NCBI RefSeq assembly: GCF_004923315.1
Contig: NZ_CP039648.1
Coordinates: forward strand, 791,325-855,324
DNA from: Azospirillum sp. TSA2s
GTDB lineage: Bacteria; Pseudomonadota; Alphaproteobacteria; Azospirillales; Azospirillaceae
Direction: 5' to 3'
DNA: 64,000 nt
Part shown: positions 33,446 through 42,079 of the stretch, piece by piece
Numbering within the stretch: the first letter of the stretch is position 1
How the letters are laid out: each line of letters begins with the position of its first letter
Made by a program: the position numbers and the translations under genes
Notes under the pieces: model-generated
The model's input: the letters and a program-made list of their open reading frames with translations, nothing else
Told to the model about the DNA's origin: nothing
The model's database searches: none

Positions 33446-35212
33446 CTACCCTTCGTTGCCCCGCCACGTCTCGGCGGATGAGTCCGCCCCGGCGGTCATA
33501 CGCCCATCGCTCCGCCGCAGCTTGCGCAGGCTAACCTCGATCGTCCGTTCATAAGTGACGAGAGGCGGCTTGAGGCCATGGTTGAACAGGTCCTGCCGCA
33601 GCGCGTGGCTGGTCCCGGTCAGGATCACTTTCACGCCGCGCCGGGCCGCCTTGTGCGCCAGCCCTTCGATGGTGTTGGCGGCGGTGGAATCGAGAAACGG
33701 CACGGCGCCGAAATCGACGATCAGCACCCGATGCGTGTCGGCGATGCGGTCGAGCACCGAACCGATGGAGGCCGCCGCGCCGAAGAAGAACACGCCGGAG
33801 ATGCGGTAGATGACCACATCGGGATCGGCGGCGGCTTCATTGTAGGGCGTGCGGGCGGAGGAGGCACCGTCAGGCCGGTCCTCGGCGACGAACGGGGTCT
33901 GGCTCTCGATCGCGGTCACCTTCGACATGCGATGGATGAACAGCACCGAACCGAGCGCGAAGCCGATGACGATGGCTTCCGACAGACCGCGGAAGATGGT
34001 GAGCAGGAAGGTCGACAGCAGCACCGCGGCGTCCCCGCGCGAGGAGCGCAACAGCAGCGCGAAGGCCGGCTTCTCGACCATGTTCCAGGACACGACCGCC
34101 AGCACGCCGGCAAGACTGGCCAGCGGAATGAAGCTGGCCAGCGGCGCCGCGACCAGTACGAAAACCATCAGGAACGCGGAGTGCATCATGCCGGAAACCG
34201 GCCCGTGGGCACCGGCGCGAACATTGGTCGCCGTGCGGGCGATGGTGCCGGTGACGCAGAATCCCCCGAACAGGGCCGAGGCGACGTTGGCGGCGCCCTG
34301 CCCGACCAGTTCGCAGTTGGACCGATGGCGGCGCCCGGTCATGCCGTCGGCGACCACCGCCGAGAGCAGCGATTCGATGGAGCCGAGCAGCGCGAACGAC
34401 ACCGCGCTCGGCAGGACCGCCTGGATCTTGTCCAGGGTAATGGCCGGCAGGCTCGGCATCGGCAGGCCCGGCGGAATGCCGCCGAAATCGGTGCCGATCG
34501 TCGCGACCTCCAGGCCAAGGCCGGCGGTCACCGCCGCGCTTCCGGCGACTGCGATCAGCATGCCCGGCCAATGGGGCCGCAGAATTTTCAGACCGGTGAT
34601 GATGCCGATCGACGCCAGCGCCAGCCCGACCGCCGCAGGCTTCGCCGTCGGCAGGCTCGACCACAGCACCGGCAGCTTGTCGAGCAGCGGCCCCGGCTCC
34701 GGTACGCCCAGGGTCAGCCCGAGCAGATCCTTGATCTGGCTGGCGAAGATGATGACGGCGATGCCGGCGGTGAAGCCAACCGTCACCGGATAGGGCATGA
34801 ACTTGATGTAGGTGCCCAACTGCAGAAAGCCGATGGCCGCCAGGATCAGGCCGGACAGCATGGTGGCGAGGATCAGCCCGTCCATGCCGTGCGCCTGGAC
34901 CGTGGCGGCGACCAGCACGATGAAGGCGCCGGCGGGGCCGCCGATCTGGAACCGGCTGCCGCCGAGAGCGGACACCAGAAAACCGCCGAAGATCGCGGTG
35001 TAGAGCCCCTGGGCCGGCGACGCGCCGGACGCGATGGCGATCGCCATGGAAAGCGGAAGCGCGACGATGGCCACCGTCAGCCCGGCGATCGCATCGGCGC
35101 GGAAATTCGATAATCCGTACCCCTCGCGCAGAATGGTGACGAGCTTCGGGGTGAACAGTTCGGCAAAACTGGGCTGACGAGGTTGGGAAATCGGTTCGGT
35201 TCGGGCTGTCAT
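33446..35212 (-). CDS. SulP family inorganic anion transporter with STAS domain
   Basis: This SLC26/SulP permease has 588 residues and may import sulfate, bicarbonate or a related anion. It starts FTPKLVTILREGYGLSNFRADAIAGLTVAIVALPLSMAIAIASGASPAQGLYTAIFGGFLVSALGGS, the family's conserved beginning. Later SNCELVGQGAANVASALFGGFCVTGTIARTATNVRAGAHGPVSGMMH is another signature block. The C-terminal STAS domain (about 450-560) has YRISGVFFFGAAASIGSVLDRI and VLIVDFGAVPFLDSTAANTI. The ATG at 35212 was chosen over a TTG at 35230. Ion specificity is not deducible. Confidence 0.94.
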   Translation of the reverse strand: MTARTEPISQPRQPSFAELFTPKLVTILREGYGLSNFRADAIAGLTVAIVALPLSMAIAIASGASPAQGLYTAIFGGFLVSALGGSRFQIGGPAGAFIVLVAATVQAHGMDGLILATMLSGLILAAIGFLQLGTYIKFMPYPVTVGFTAGIAVIIFASQIKDLLGLTLGVPEPGPLLDKLPVLWSSLPTAKPAAVGLALASIGIITGLKILRPHWPGMLIAVAGSAAVTAGLGLEVATIGTDFGGIPPGLPMPSLPAITLDKIQAVLPSAVSFALLGSIESLLSAVVADGMTGRRHRSNCELVGQGAANVASALFGGFCVTGTIARTATNVRAGAHGPVSGMMHSAFLMVFVLVAAPLASFIPLASLAGVLAVVSWNMVEKPAFALLLRSSRGDAAVLLSTFLLTIFRGLSEAIVIGFALGSVLFIHRMSKVTAIESQTPFVAEDRPDGASSARTPYNEAAADPDVVIYRISGVFFFGAAASIGSVLDRIADTHRVLIVDFGAVPFLDSTAANTIEGLAHKAARRGVKVILTGTSHALRQDLFNHGLKPPLVTYERTIEVSLRKLRRSDGRMTAGADSSAETWRGNEG

Positions 35213-35294
35213 CTGTCCGGCGGCCTTCAATAAGGCGGCGGGATCGTCGGCATCAGGTCGGCGGTCGCCGTCGCAGGTTCGATCGGGTGTGGCG

Positions 35295-35555
35295 TCAGGG
35301 TTTTTCCGTCGGTGTCCTCAACCGAACGCCTCGGCCGCCGGCGATGCTCTGCGCATTCTCGCCGATCAGTTCGATCCCGGCCTGGGTGAGGGCATCGACC
35401 ACCTTGGTCAGGCTGTCGACCACGCCGCGCACATTTCCGTCGCTCGCCTCCATGCGCTGAATGGTCGGGACGGACAGTCCGGCCATTTCGGCGAGTGTCT
35501 TCTGGTCGATCCCCAGGAGCGCCCGAGCGGCGCGCATCTGCGAAGCCGTGATCAT
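35295..35555 (-). CDS. Small XRE-type helix-turn-helix regulator
   Basis: This 86-residue Cro/C1-type DNA-binding protein reads ITASQMRAARALLGIDQKTLAEMAGLSVPTIQRMEASDGNVRGVVDSLTKVVDALTQAGIELIGE, a complete HTH with the usual ending helix. Single-domain regulators of this sort are widespread in Rhizobiales/Rhodospirillales. It lies 82 bp upstream of the SulP gene on the same strand and may control it. A GTG four codons upstream (35567) is an alternative start. Confidence 0.85.
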   Translation of the reverse strand: MITASQMRAARALLGIDQKTLAEMAGLSVPTIQRMEASDGNVRGVVDSLTKVVDALTQAGIELIGENAQSIAGGRGVRLRTPTEKP

Positions 35556-35681
35556 CCTGCACACCACGCTGATACATCTGTAACTATGTTCAGAATATGC
35601 ATAATGACGTTTTAAATATCAATAGGGATGTTCAGGAACGCAGCCGCGCAACCCGGTCACGACCATAACGACCCGCGCACC

Positions 35682-36623
35682 TCAGGGGAGCGGCAATTCG
35701 GCATCCAAGCTCTTGCCGTCGCCGCGCAAGACATTCAGGAACCGCTCCAACACCAGATTCGGCTGGGCGCCCTTCTTCGTCACCACCTGGAACTCCAGGG
35801 CATGATGGAAGGTGTCGGGCAGCAGCGCCCGCATCATGCCGCGCTCGACCCATTGCCGGGCATAATGGGTCGGCAGGAAGCCGACATAGCAGCCGGTGAG
35901 GATCAGGAACGCCACCCCTTCGCGGTCGGTGGCCGTCGCGGTGTTGTTCAGCTCATGGGGAAGCTGCGCCTGGGTCGGCGCCACGGCGTCGGCCGCCTCC
36001 ACAGCCTTGCGCGTCACCGTTCCCTCGGGTCGGTCGAACAGCGGATGGCCATAGCCGCAATAGAGCAGAGATTCCTCCTGGTAAAGCGGAAGACCGGCCA
36101 GCCCGGGCAGACCTCTGCGGACCGGGACGACGCCGACGTGCAACTGCCCGTCCAGCACGCCCCGCTCGATCTCGTTGGGCGGAATCATGCGGATGTTGAC
36201 GCGGACCTCGGGCGCCAGCCGTTTCAGGCCGCGAAGGGCGTGCGTCACCCGCATCTGCGGCATGGTGACGAGGTTGTCGGTGATCCCGATGTTCAATTCG
36301 CCGCGCAGGCGGCCATGCAGGGTATTGATCTCGCTGCGGAAACTCTCGGTGCTGGCCAGCAGGCGCAGCGTCGCCTCATAGGCCAGATGTCCTTCGTCGG
36401 TCAGCCGGAAACCCGCCCGCCCGCGTCGGCACAGCGTCAGGCCAAGCCGCCGCTCGAGATCGGCCATGTGCTGGCTGATCGCCGCCCGGCTGATGTTCAG
36501 TTCCACCTCGGCGGCGGAAAAGCCGCCGCACTCCACCACCGTCCGGAACACGCGCAGCAGCCGGATGTCGGCATCGCCGATGGGGGCCATGAGCCGGGTG
36601 GGAGACCGTGTGGGCTTGCTCAT
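35682..36623 (-). CDS. LysR family regulator, divergent to beta-alanine catabolic genes
   Basis: This 313-residue LTTR has an N-terminal winged helix (IRLLRVFRTVVECGGFSAAEVELNISRAAISQHMADLERRLGLTLCRRGRAGFRLTDEGHLAYEAT) and an effector-binding domain to the end. It is divergently transcribed from an omega-aminotransferase gene with 137 bp between them. This is the classical layout for an LTTR that activates its neighbour. The effector is likely the substrate amine/amino acid or an intermediate such as malonate semialdehyde (inference). Confidence 0.93.
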   Translation of the reverse strand: MSKPTRSPTRLMAPIGDADIRLLRVFRTVVECGGFSAAEVELNISRAAISQHMADLERRLGLTLCRRGRAGFRLTDEGHLAYEATLRLLASTESFRSEINTLHGRLRGELNIGITDNLVTMPQMRVTHALRGLKRLAPEVRVNIRMIPPNEIERGVLDGQLHVGVVPVRRGLPGLAGLPLYQEESLLYCGYGHPLFDRPEGTVTRKAVEAADAVAPTQAQLPHELNNTATATDREGVAFLILTGCYVGFLPTHYARQWVERGMMRALLPDTFHHALEFQVVTKKGAQPNLVLERFLNVLRGDGKSLDAELPLP

Positions 36624-36659
36624 GCTGGAACCGTGGGGATGTGGGCGTGATAGGTAAGT

Positions 36660-36678
36660 GAACGGTTATGTGAAGTTC
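36660..36678. promoter_or_regulatory. Candidate LysR-type binding site
   Basis: GAAC-N11-GTTC (36660-36663 and 36675-36678) is an inverted repeat with the N11 spacing of LTTR boxes. It lies in the AT-richer centre of the divergent LysR/aminotransferase region. A direct repeat of GTGAA also occurs here. Confidence 0.35.
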
Positions 36679-36760
36679 TTATAGTTTGGATTTAATCACA
36701 ACCAGGAACCGCGCACACTTTCCGGCGACAGCGCCCCCAACGGATGCGGGAGAACAGCGG

Positions 36761-38134
36761 ATGGCACCCCTGGACAACGATCACACCCAGTCCCTCGGCC
36801 AGTCTTTCGACAAGGCTGCCGGACTGACGCGCGAGGAACTTGACGCCCATTGGATGCCGTTCAGCGGCAACCGCCAGTTCAAGAACAACCCCCGCATGAT
36901 CGTGAAGGCGGAGGGGACTTGGTACTGGGACGCCGAAGGCCGCAAGATCTACGACAGCCTGTCCGGCCTGTGGTGCAGCGGCGCCGGCCATTGCCGCCGC
37001 GAGATCTCCGAGGCGGTCGCCCGCCAGATCGCGGAACTGGATTACAGCCCGGCCTTCCAGCACGGCCATCCGGCCGCCTTCAAGCTGGCGCACAAGCTGG
37101 CGTCGATGACCCCGGCTGGCCTTGACCATGTCTTCTTCGTCGGTTCGGGTTCCGAGGCCGCCGACACCTCGCTGAAGATGGCGCGGGCCTATTGGCGGAT
37201 GAAGGGCCAGCCGACCAAGACCAAGCTGATCGGCCGGTCCAAGGGTTATCACGGCGTCAATTTCGGCGGCACCAGCCTGGGCGGCATCGGCGGCAACCGC
37301 AAGCTGTTCGGCACCGGCGTCGATGCCGACCATCTGCCCCACACCCTGCTGCCGCAGAACCTGTTCGTGAAGGGCATGCCGGAGGAAGGCGCCTTCCTGG
37401 CCGACGCGCTGGAGGAACTGGTGGCGCTGCACGACGCCTCCAACATCGCCGCCGTGATCGTCGAGCCGCTGGCCGGCTCTGCCGGCGTGCTACCGCCGCC
37501 GAAGGGCTACCTGCAGCGGCTGCGCGAGATCTGCGACAAGCATTCCATCCTGCTGATCTTCGACGAGGTCATCACCGGCTTCGGCCGCATGGGCGCCCCC
37601 TTCGGCGCCGACGCCTTCGGCGTGGTCCCGGACATCATGAACGTCGCCAAGGGCCTGACCAACGGCGCGGTGCCGATGGGCGCCGTGGTGGCAAAGCACG
37701 ACATCTACCAGGCCTTCATGGACAATGGCGGGCCGGAGTACATGGTGGAGTTCCCGCACGGCTACACCTATTCCGCCCATCCGGTCGCCTGCGCTGCCGG
37801 CCTGGCCGCGCTCGACATCTTCGAGCGGGAGAAGCTGTGGGAGAAAGCCGCGGCGCTGGCACCGCACTTCGAAAACCTGATCCACGGGTTGAAGGGGCTG
37901 AAGAACGTCGCCGACATCCGCAACTATGGCCTGACCGGCGCCGTCACCATCGCCCCGCTTCCGGGCGAACCGGCCCGCCGGCCTTACGAGATCGGCGAGA
38001 AGTGCTGGAAGGCCGGCTATTACGTGCGTTTCGGCGGCGATACGCTGCAGTTCGGCCCGCATTTCTACAGCGAACCGGCCGACCTCGACCGCCTGTTCGA
38101 CGTCGTCGCCGACGCCATCCAGGCAACGGCGTAA
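36761..38134 (+). CDS. Omega-aminotransferase (beta-alanine:pyruvate type)
   Basis: This class III PLP-dependent aminotransferase of 457 residues likely moves the amino group of beta-alanine (or a similar omega-amino acid) to pyruvate. Motifs are LDAHWMPFSGNRQFKNNPRMI (typical beginning of BauA-like enzymes), FVGSGSEAADTSLKMARAYWR, SKGYHGVNFGGTSLGGI, LIFDEVITGFGRMGAPFGADAFGVVPDIMNVAKGLTNGAVPMGAVV (Asp for the PLP pyridine nitrogen, Lys Schiff base in VAKGLT) and HGYTYSAHPVACAAGLAAL. The frame starts at 36686, but GGGAG upstream of the ATG at 36761 decides the start. The dehydrogenase 235 bp downstream supplies the next step. Confidence 0.93.
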   Translation: MAPLDNDHTQSLGQSFDKAAGLTREELDAHWMPFSGNRQFKNNPRMIVKAEGTWYWDAEGRKIYDSLSGLWCSGAGHCRREISEAVARQIAELDYSPAFQHGHPAAFKLAHKLASMTPAGLDHVFFVGSGSEAADTSLKMARAYWRMKGQPTKTKLIGRSKGYHGVNFGGTSLGGIGGNRKLFGTGVDADHLPHTLLPQNLFVKGMPEEGAFLADALEELVALHDASNIAAVIVEPLAGSAGVLPPPKGYLQRLREICDKHSILLIFDEVITGFGRMGAPFGADAFGVVPDIMNVAKGLTNGAVPMGAVVAKHDIYQAFMDNGGPEYMVEFPHGYTYSAHPVACAAGLAALDIFEREKLWEKAAALAPHFENLIHGLKGLKNVADIRNYGLTGAVTIAPLPGEPARRPYEIGEKCWKAGYYVRFGGDTLQFGPHFYSEPADLDRLFDVVADAIQATA

Positions 38135-38145
38135 GCGACGGCCCA

Positions 38146-38337
38146 CCCATTGCCCCCACCCTTCCCGCGGCTGACGCCGCGGGCCCCTCCCCTCCCCCGC
38201 TTCGCAAGGGAGGGGGCTTATACGCTGCGGTGGAGTTCCCTCCCCCGCCCAACTCTCGCACAAAGCTTTGCTTTGTGCTGACGCGGCAGGCGGACCGTAG
38301 GTCCGCTGAGAGCGGGGGAGGATAGGTGGGGGTCTAA
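38146..38337. repeat. Intergenic element rich in palindromes
   Basis: The gap between aminotransferase and dehydrogenase contains C-tract/G-tract arms (CCCCCACCC...TCCCCCGC on the left, GCGGGGGAGGATAGGTGGGGG on the right). Internal hairpins are CACAAAGC-TTT-GCTTTGTG (about 38260-38278) and GCGGACC-GTA-GGTCCGC (about 38290-38306). This is another palindromic mobile-type intergenic element, different in sequence from the one at 6485-6637. Confidence 0.65.
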
Positions 38338-38369
38338 CTTCGCAAAGATTCACCCCCAGGAACCGCCCC

Positions 38370-39869
38370 ATGACCATCGTTGCCCACCTGATCGGCGGCA
38401 AGACTGACGCGCCCGCCGGCACCCGCACCGCCGACATCGTCAATCCCGCCACCGGTGACGTGGCCGGACAGGTCGCCCTGGCATCCCGTGCCACGGTGGA
38501 AGAGGCCATCGCCGCCGCCGAGGCCGCCTTCCCGGCTTGGCGTGCCACGCCGCCGGCCAAGCGCGCCCGCGTCATGTACCGCTTCAAGCAGTTGCTGGAG
38601 GAGAATGCCGAGCGCATCTGCGCCCTCATCACGGCGGAGCACGGCAAGGTCCTGGACGACGCCTTCGGCGAGCTGACCCGCGGCATCGAGAATGTCGAAT
38701 ATGCCTGCGGCGTGCCGGAGCTGCTGAAGGGCGAGTTCTCCAAGAATGTCGGCCCGGCCATCGACAGCTGGTCGGAATTCCAGCCGCTGGGCGTCGTCGC
38801 CGGCATCACGCCCTTCAATTTCCCGGCGATGGTCCCGCTGTGGATGTACCCGATCGCCATCGCCTGCGGGAACACCTTCGTCCTGAAGCCGTCGGAGCGC
38901 GACCCCAGTTCCGCCCTCTACATCGCCCAGCTGGCGCTGGAGGCCGGCCTGCCGCCGGGCGTGCTGAACGTCGTCAATGGCGACAAGGAGGCGGTGGACA
39001 CGCTGCTGACCGACCCGCGGGTGCAGGGCGTCAGCTTCGTCGGCTCCACCCCCGTCGCCGAGTATGTCTATTCGACCGCCAGTGCAAAGGGCAAGCGGGT
39101 GCAGGCGCTGGGCGGCGCCAAGAACCACGCCATCGTCATGCCCGACGCCGATCTGGACAACGCCGTCAACGCGCTGATGGGCGCGGCCTATGGCTCCTGC
39201 GGTGAGCGCTGCATGGCCATCTCGGTGGTGGTCGCGGTGGGCGACGAGGTGGCCGACCGGCTGAAGGAGAAGCTGTCGGTGGCGCTGCGCGACCTGAAGG
39301 TCGGCGCCGGCACTTCGGCCGGCTGCGAAATGGGGCCGCTGGTCACCCGCGCGCATTACGAAAAGGTGAAGGCCTATGTCGACCAGGGCGTCGCCGAGGG
39401 CGCAGAACTGGTGGTAGACGGCCGCCGGCTGGTGGTGCCGGGGCATGAGAACGGCAACTTCCTGGGCGGCTGCCTGTTCGACCGCGTCACCCCGGAGATG
39501 ACGATCTACCGGGAGGAGATCTTCGGCCCGGTCCTCTGCCTCGTCCGGGTGAAGTCGATGCAGGAGGGCATGAACCTGATCGACGCCCACGAATACGGCA
39601 ATGGCACCTGCCTGTTCACCCGCGACGGCGAGGCCGCCCGCTATTTCGGCGACATGATCAAGGTCGGCATGGTCGGCATCAACGTGCCGCTGCCGGTCCC
39701 GGTCGCCTACCACAGCTTCGGCGGCTGGAAGCGGTCGCTGTTCGGCGATCTGTCGGCCTATGGTCCGGACGGCGTGCGCTTCTACACCCGCCGCAAGACC
39801 ATCACCCAGCGCTGGCCGACCGGCGGGATCCGCGAAGGCGCCCAGTTCGCCTTCCCTTCCATGAAGTAA
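38370..39869 (+). CDS. mmsA: CoA-acylating (methyl)malonate-semialdehyde dehydrogenase
   Basis: This enzyme converts malonate semialdehyde to acetyl-CoA (or methylmalonate semialdehyde to propionyl-CoA) with CoA and NAD. It has 499 residues. Seen motifs are ITPFNFPAMVPLWMYPIAIACGNTFVLKPSERDPS, VNVVNGDKEAVDTLL, SFVGSTPVAEYVYSTASAKGKRVQALGGAKNHAIVMPDAD and YGSCGERCMAISVVVAVG with the nucleophilic Cys. The absence of the usual general-base Glu (GGKN instead of GGK(S/E)) agrees with acylating ALDHs. Together with the aminotransferase it makes a beta-alanine to acetyl-CoA path. In valine or inositol catabolism the same enzyme has other roles. Confidence 0.94.
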   Translation: MTIVAHLIGGKTDAPAGTRTADIVNPATGDVAGQVALASRATVEEAIAAAEAAFPAWRATPPAKRARVMYRFKQLLEENAERICALITAEHGKVLDDAFGELTRGIENVEYACGVPELLKGEFSKNVGPAIDSWSEFQPLGVVAGITPFNFPAMVPLWMYPIAIACGNTFVLKPSERDPSSALYIAQLALEAGLPPGVLNVVNGDKEAVDTLLTDPRVQGVSFVGSTPVAEYVYSTASAKGKRVQALGGAKNHAIVMPDADLDNAVNALMGAAYGSCGERCMAISVVVAVGDEVADRLKEKLSVALRDLKVGAGTSAGCEMGPLVTRAHYEKVKAYVDQGVAEGAELVVDGRRLVVPGHENGNFLGGCLFDRVTPEMTIYREEIFGPVLCLVRVKSMQEGMNLIDAHEYGNGTCLFTRDGEAARYFGDMIKVGMVGINVPLPVPVAYHSFGGWKRSLFGDLSAYGPDGVRFYTRRKTITQRWPTGGIREGAQFAFPSMK

Positions 39870-39887
39870 AAATCGCTCTCCGTCGTG

Positions 39888-39915
39888 ACGCCGGTGCCGA
39901 GGAAGGCGCCGGCGT
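39888..39915. terminator. Hairpin between mmsA and hybrid kinase
   Basis: ACGCCGGTGCC (39888-39898) and GGCGCCGGCGT (39905-39915) pair over 11 positions with one T-G wobble around a 6-nt loop, between convergent genes. Confidence 0.5.
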
Positions 39916-39937
39916 TCGCATGCTTTTGCGTGTGTCC

Positions 39938-42079
39938 CTAGCGGTGAATTCCGGTTTGCGGCTCCAGGTGGAGACCGCCACTCGGCTCGGCATGTGCCGA
40001 AGTCCTTGCCGTCTCGGCCAACAGCTTTGCTGTCGCGACGGCGAGTTGGTGCTGCGTGTATGGCTTGGCAAGCCGCGGCAGGTCGGCGACGACCCCCTCC
40101 GGCAGGTCGGCGTATCCCGTCGCCAGCAGCACCGGCAGATCCGGAACCATGGCACGGGCCACCTGGGCAAGCTCGACCCCGGTCATGCCGGGCATCGCAT
40201 AGTCCGTCAGCAGCAGGTCGACCGTCTGCCCGCTGCGCAGAAGCTCCAGCGCCTCGACACCCGATCCCGCTTCAAGGACCGTGTGTCCGAGATCGGCCAA
40301 CATGTCGACGGTGCTCATGGCGATCAGCGCGTCATCGTCGACCACCAGCACCACGGCGGGAGACACATCGGCCGCCGGGGCCGGCGGCAACTCGGCCGCC
40401 TGGGCCGGCGTCGTCGCCTTAGGCAGCCACAGCTCAACCAGCGTCCCCTGACCCGGAACGCTCGACAACCGGAACGCACCGCCGGACTGCACCGCCAAGC
40501 CGTGGACCATCGACAACCCCAGCCCGGTGCCTTTGCCGATGCCCTTGGTCGAGAAGAACGGCTCGATCGCCCGCGCAAGCGTTGCCTCATCCATCCCTGT
40601 GCCGGTGTCCCGCACGCTCACATACGGGTAGGAACCGGGCGGCAGTCCAGACGCGACGGGTACCGGCGCCTCGTCCACCGTCACGGTGAGCGTGCCGCCG
40701 TCGGGCATGGAATCGCGGGCATTCACGGCGAGATTCAGGATCGCCAGTTCAAGCTGGTTGGGATCGATCAGCGCCGGCACCGTCGCAGGACGGGCGTCGA
40801 TGCGGATGACGACACGCGGGCCGACCGAACGTTCCAACAGCGTTTTCATACCATCCAGCAGCCCGGCAAGATCCACCGCCTGCGGCTGCAGATCCTGGCG
40901 ACGGGCGAAAGCCAGAAGCCTTTGGGTCAGTGTCGCTCCGCGTCGGGCTCCCTGCATGGCGCCGTCGAAAAGGCGCTCCGTCGTCGGATCGGCAGGAAGG
41001 CGTTTGCGCAGCAGCTCCAGATTGCCGAGAATCGCCATCAGCAGATTGTTGAAGTCGTGCGCGACACCGCCGGTAAGCTGGCCCAGAGTCTCCAGCTTCT
41101 GCGTCTGGCGCAGTTGCTCTTCGGCGCGTTCGCGGTCGCGGATCTCGTCGCGCAACTGGTCGAGCGTCGCCGCCAATTCCCGGGTGCGTTCCTGCACCTT
41201 GGATTCCAGCGTTGCGGTAAGGCGCTGCAAAGCCTCCTGCGCCGCCTTCTGGTCGCTGATGTCGACGATGACGGTGAGTGCTCCGGCTGGCTTGCCGGTG
41301 GCGTCCCGCACGGGAACGCCACTGACACGGGTCCAGACCGGCTCTCCGCCGGCAGGATGATGAACGAACTCGATGCCGCTGACGGTCTCGCCGCGCAGGG
41401 CGCACGCGCCGGGAAAGCGGTCTCGTGACAGAGAGCGGCCCTGCTCGTCGTACCCGATCCAGGTCTCCTCCCCGTCCGGCCGCCGGGACGGGATGACACA
41501 GTCCGGAAGAAAGCGCCGGAATGCCGGATTGGACAGAATGGTCCGCCCGTTCCGGTCCATCAGGTTGACCCCCACCGGCAGGTGTTCCACCAGCGTTTCG
41601 AAGCGTGCCCGTTCGTCGGCGAGGTCCGCCAGCAGACGCTCGCGCTCCACCAGCCTCGCCCTTGCCTCATATTGCCGGCGCCGGCCGCGCAGACAGGTCC
41701 GCACGACGCTGACCAGGGTGGTCGGGTGGAAAGGGCGTTCCACGAAGGTGACGTTGCCCAGCAATTCGGTCAGGCGCGCCGCCTCCGGCGTACGTTCGGC
41801 ACCGTCGCCCCGCAAGGTGAGCAGAATGACGGGAAGGTCTGACCATGGCGGCTGCGCGCCGATCCAGGCGACGAGACCCTGGAGATCGGCGGTCCGCACC
41901 GCCTCCTCCGCCAGGATGAGCAGTCCGGCCCCCTCCTCCAGCGCTGTGCAAAGTGCCGGCAGGTCGGGACAGGCATGCGCGGCGATCCCGACTTCGCCTA
42001 GCAAGGCGCAGGCGACTGTGGCATCCCGTCCATGCGGCGCGAGGATCAGCGCGCGTTCCGTGCTGGCGACCTCGTTCAA
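39938..42079 (-). CDS. KaiC-coupled hybrid histidine kinase with N-terminal pseudo-receiver
   Basis: This 713-residue cytosolic kinase has a degenerate receiver (about 8-130). There the usual phospho-acceptor Asp stretch reads LLILAEEAV, while the later FVERPFHPTTLV keeps the KP-type loop as RP. It is followed by a PAS domain (about 155-285), coiled coil, HisKA with GGVAHDFNNLL (His near 340), HATPase (NLAVNARDSMPDGG, TGTGMDEATLARAIEPFFSTKGIGKGTGLGLSMVHG) and a canonical C-terminal receiver (VLVVDDDALIAMS...LLLTDYAMPGMTG). The start overlaps the kaiC stop in ATGA, so the kinase is presumably the KaiC output or input partner. No membrane segment is seen. Confidence 0.9.
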   Translation of the reverse strand: MNEVASTERALILAPHGRDATVACALLGEVGIAAHACPDLPALCTALEEGAGLLILAEEAVRTADLQGLVAWIGAQPPWSDLPVILLTLRGDGAERTPEAARLTELLGNVTFVERPFHPTTLVSVVRTCLRGRRRQYEARARLVERERLLADLADERARFETLVEHLPVGVNLMDRNGRTILSNPAFRRFLPDCVIPSRRPDGEETWIGYDEQGRSLSRDRFPGACALRGETVSGIEFVHHPAGGEPVWTRVSGVPVRDATGKPAGALTVIVDISDQKAAQEALQRLTATLESKVQERTRELAATLDQLRDEIRDRERAEEQLRQTQKLETLGQLTGGVAHDFNNLLMAILGNLELLRKRLPADPTTERLFDGAMQGARRGATLTQRLLAFARRQDLQPQAVDLAGLLDGMKTLLERSVGPRVVIRIDARPATVPALIDPNQLELAILNLAVNARDSMPDGGTLTVTVDEAPVPVASGLPPGSYPYVSVRDTGTGMDEATLARAIEPFFSTKGIGKGTGLGLSMVHGLAVQSGGAFRLSSVPGQGTLVELWLPKATTPAQAAELPPAPAADVSPAVVLVVDDDALIAMSTVDMLADLGHTVLEAGSGVEALELLRSGQTVDLLLTDYAMPGMTGVELAQVARAMVPDLPVLLATGYADLPEGVVADLPRLAKPYTQHQLAVATAKLLAETARTSAHAEPSGGLHLEPQTGIHR

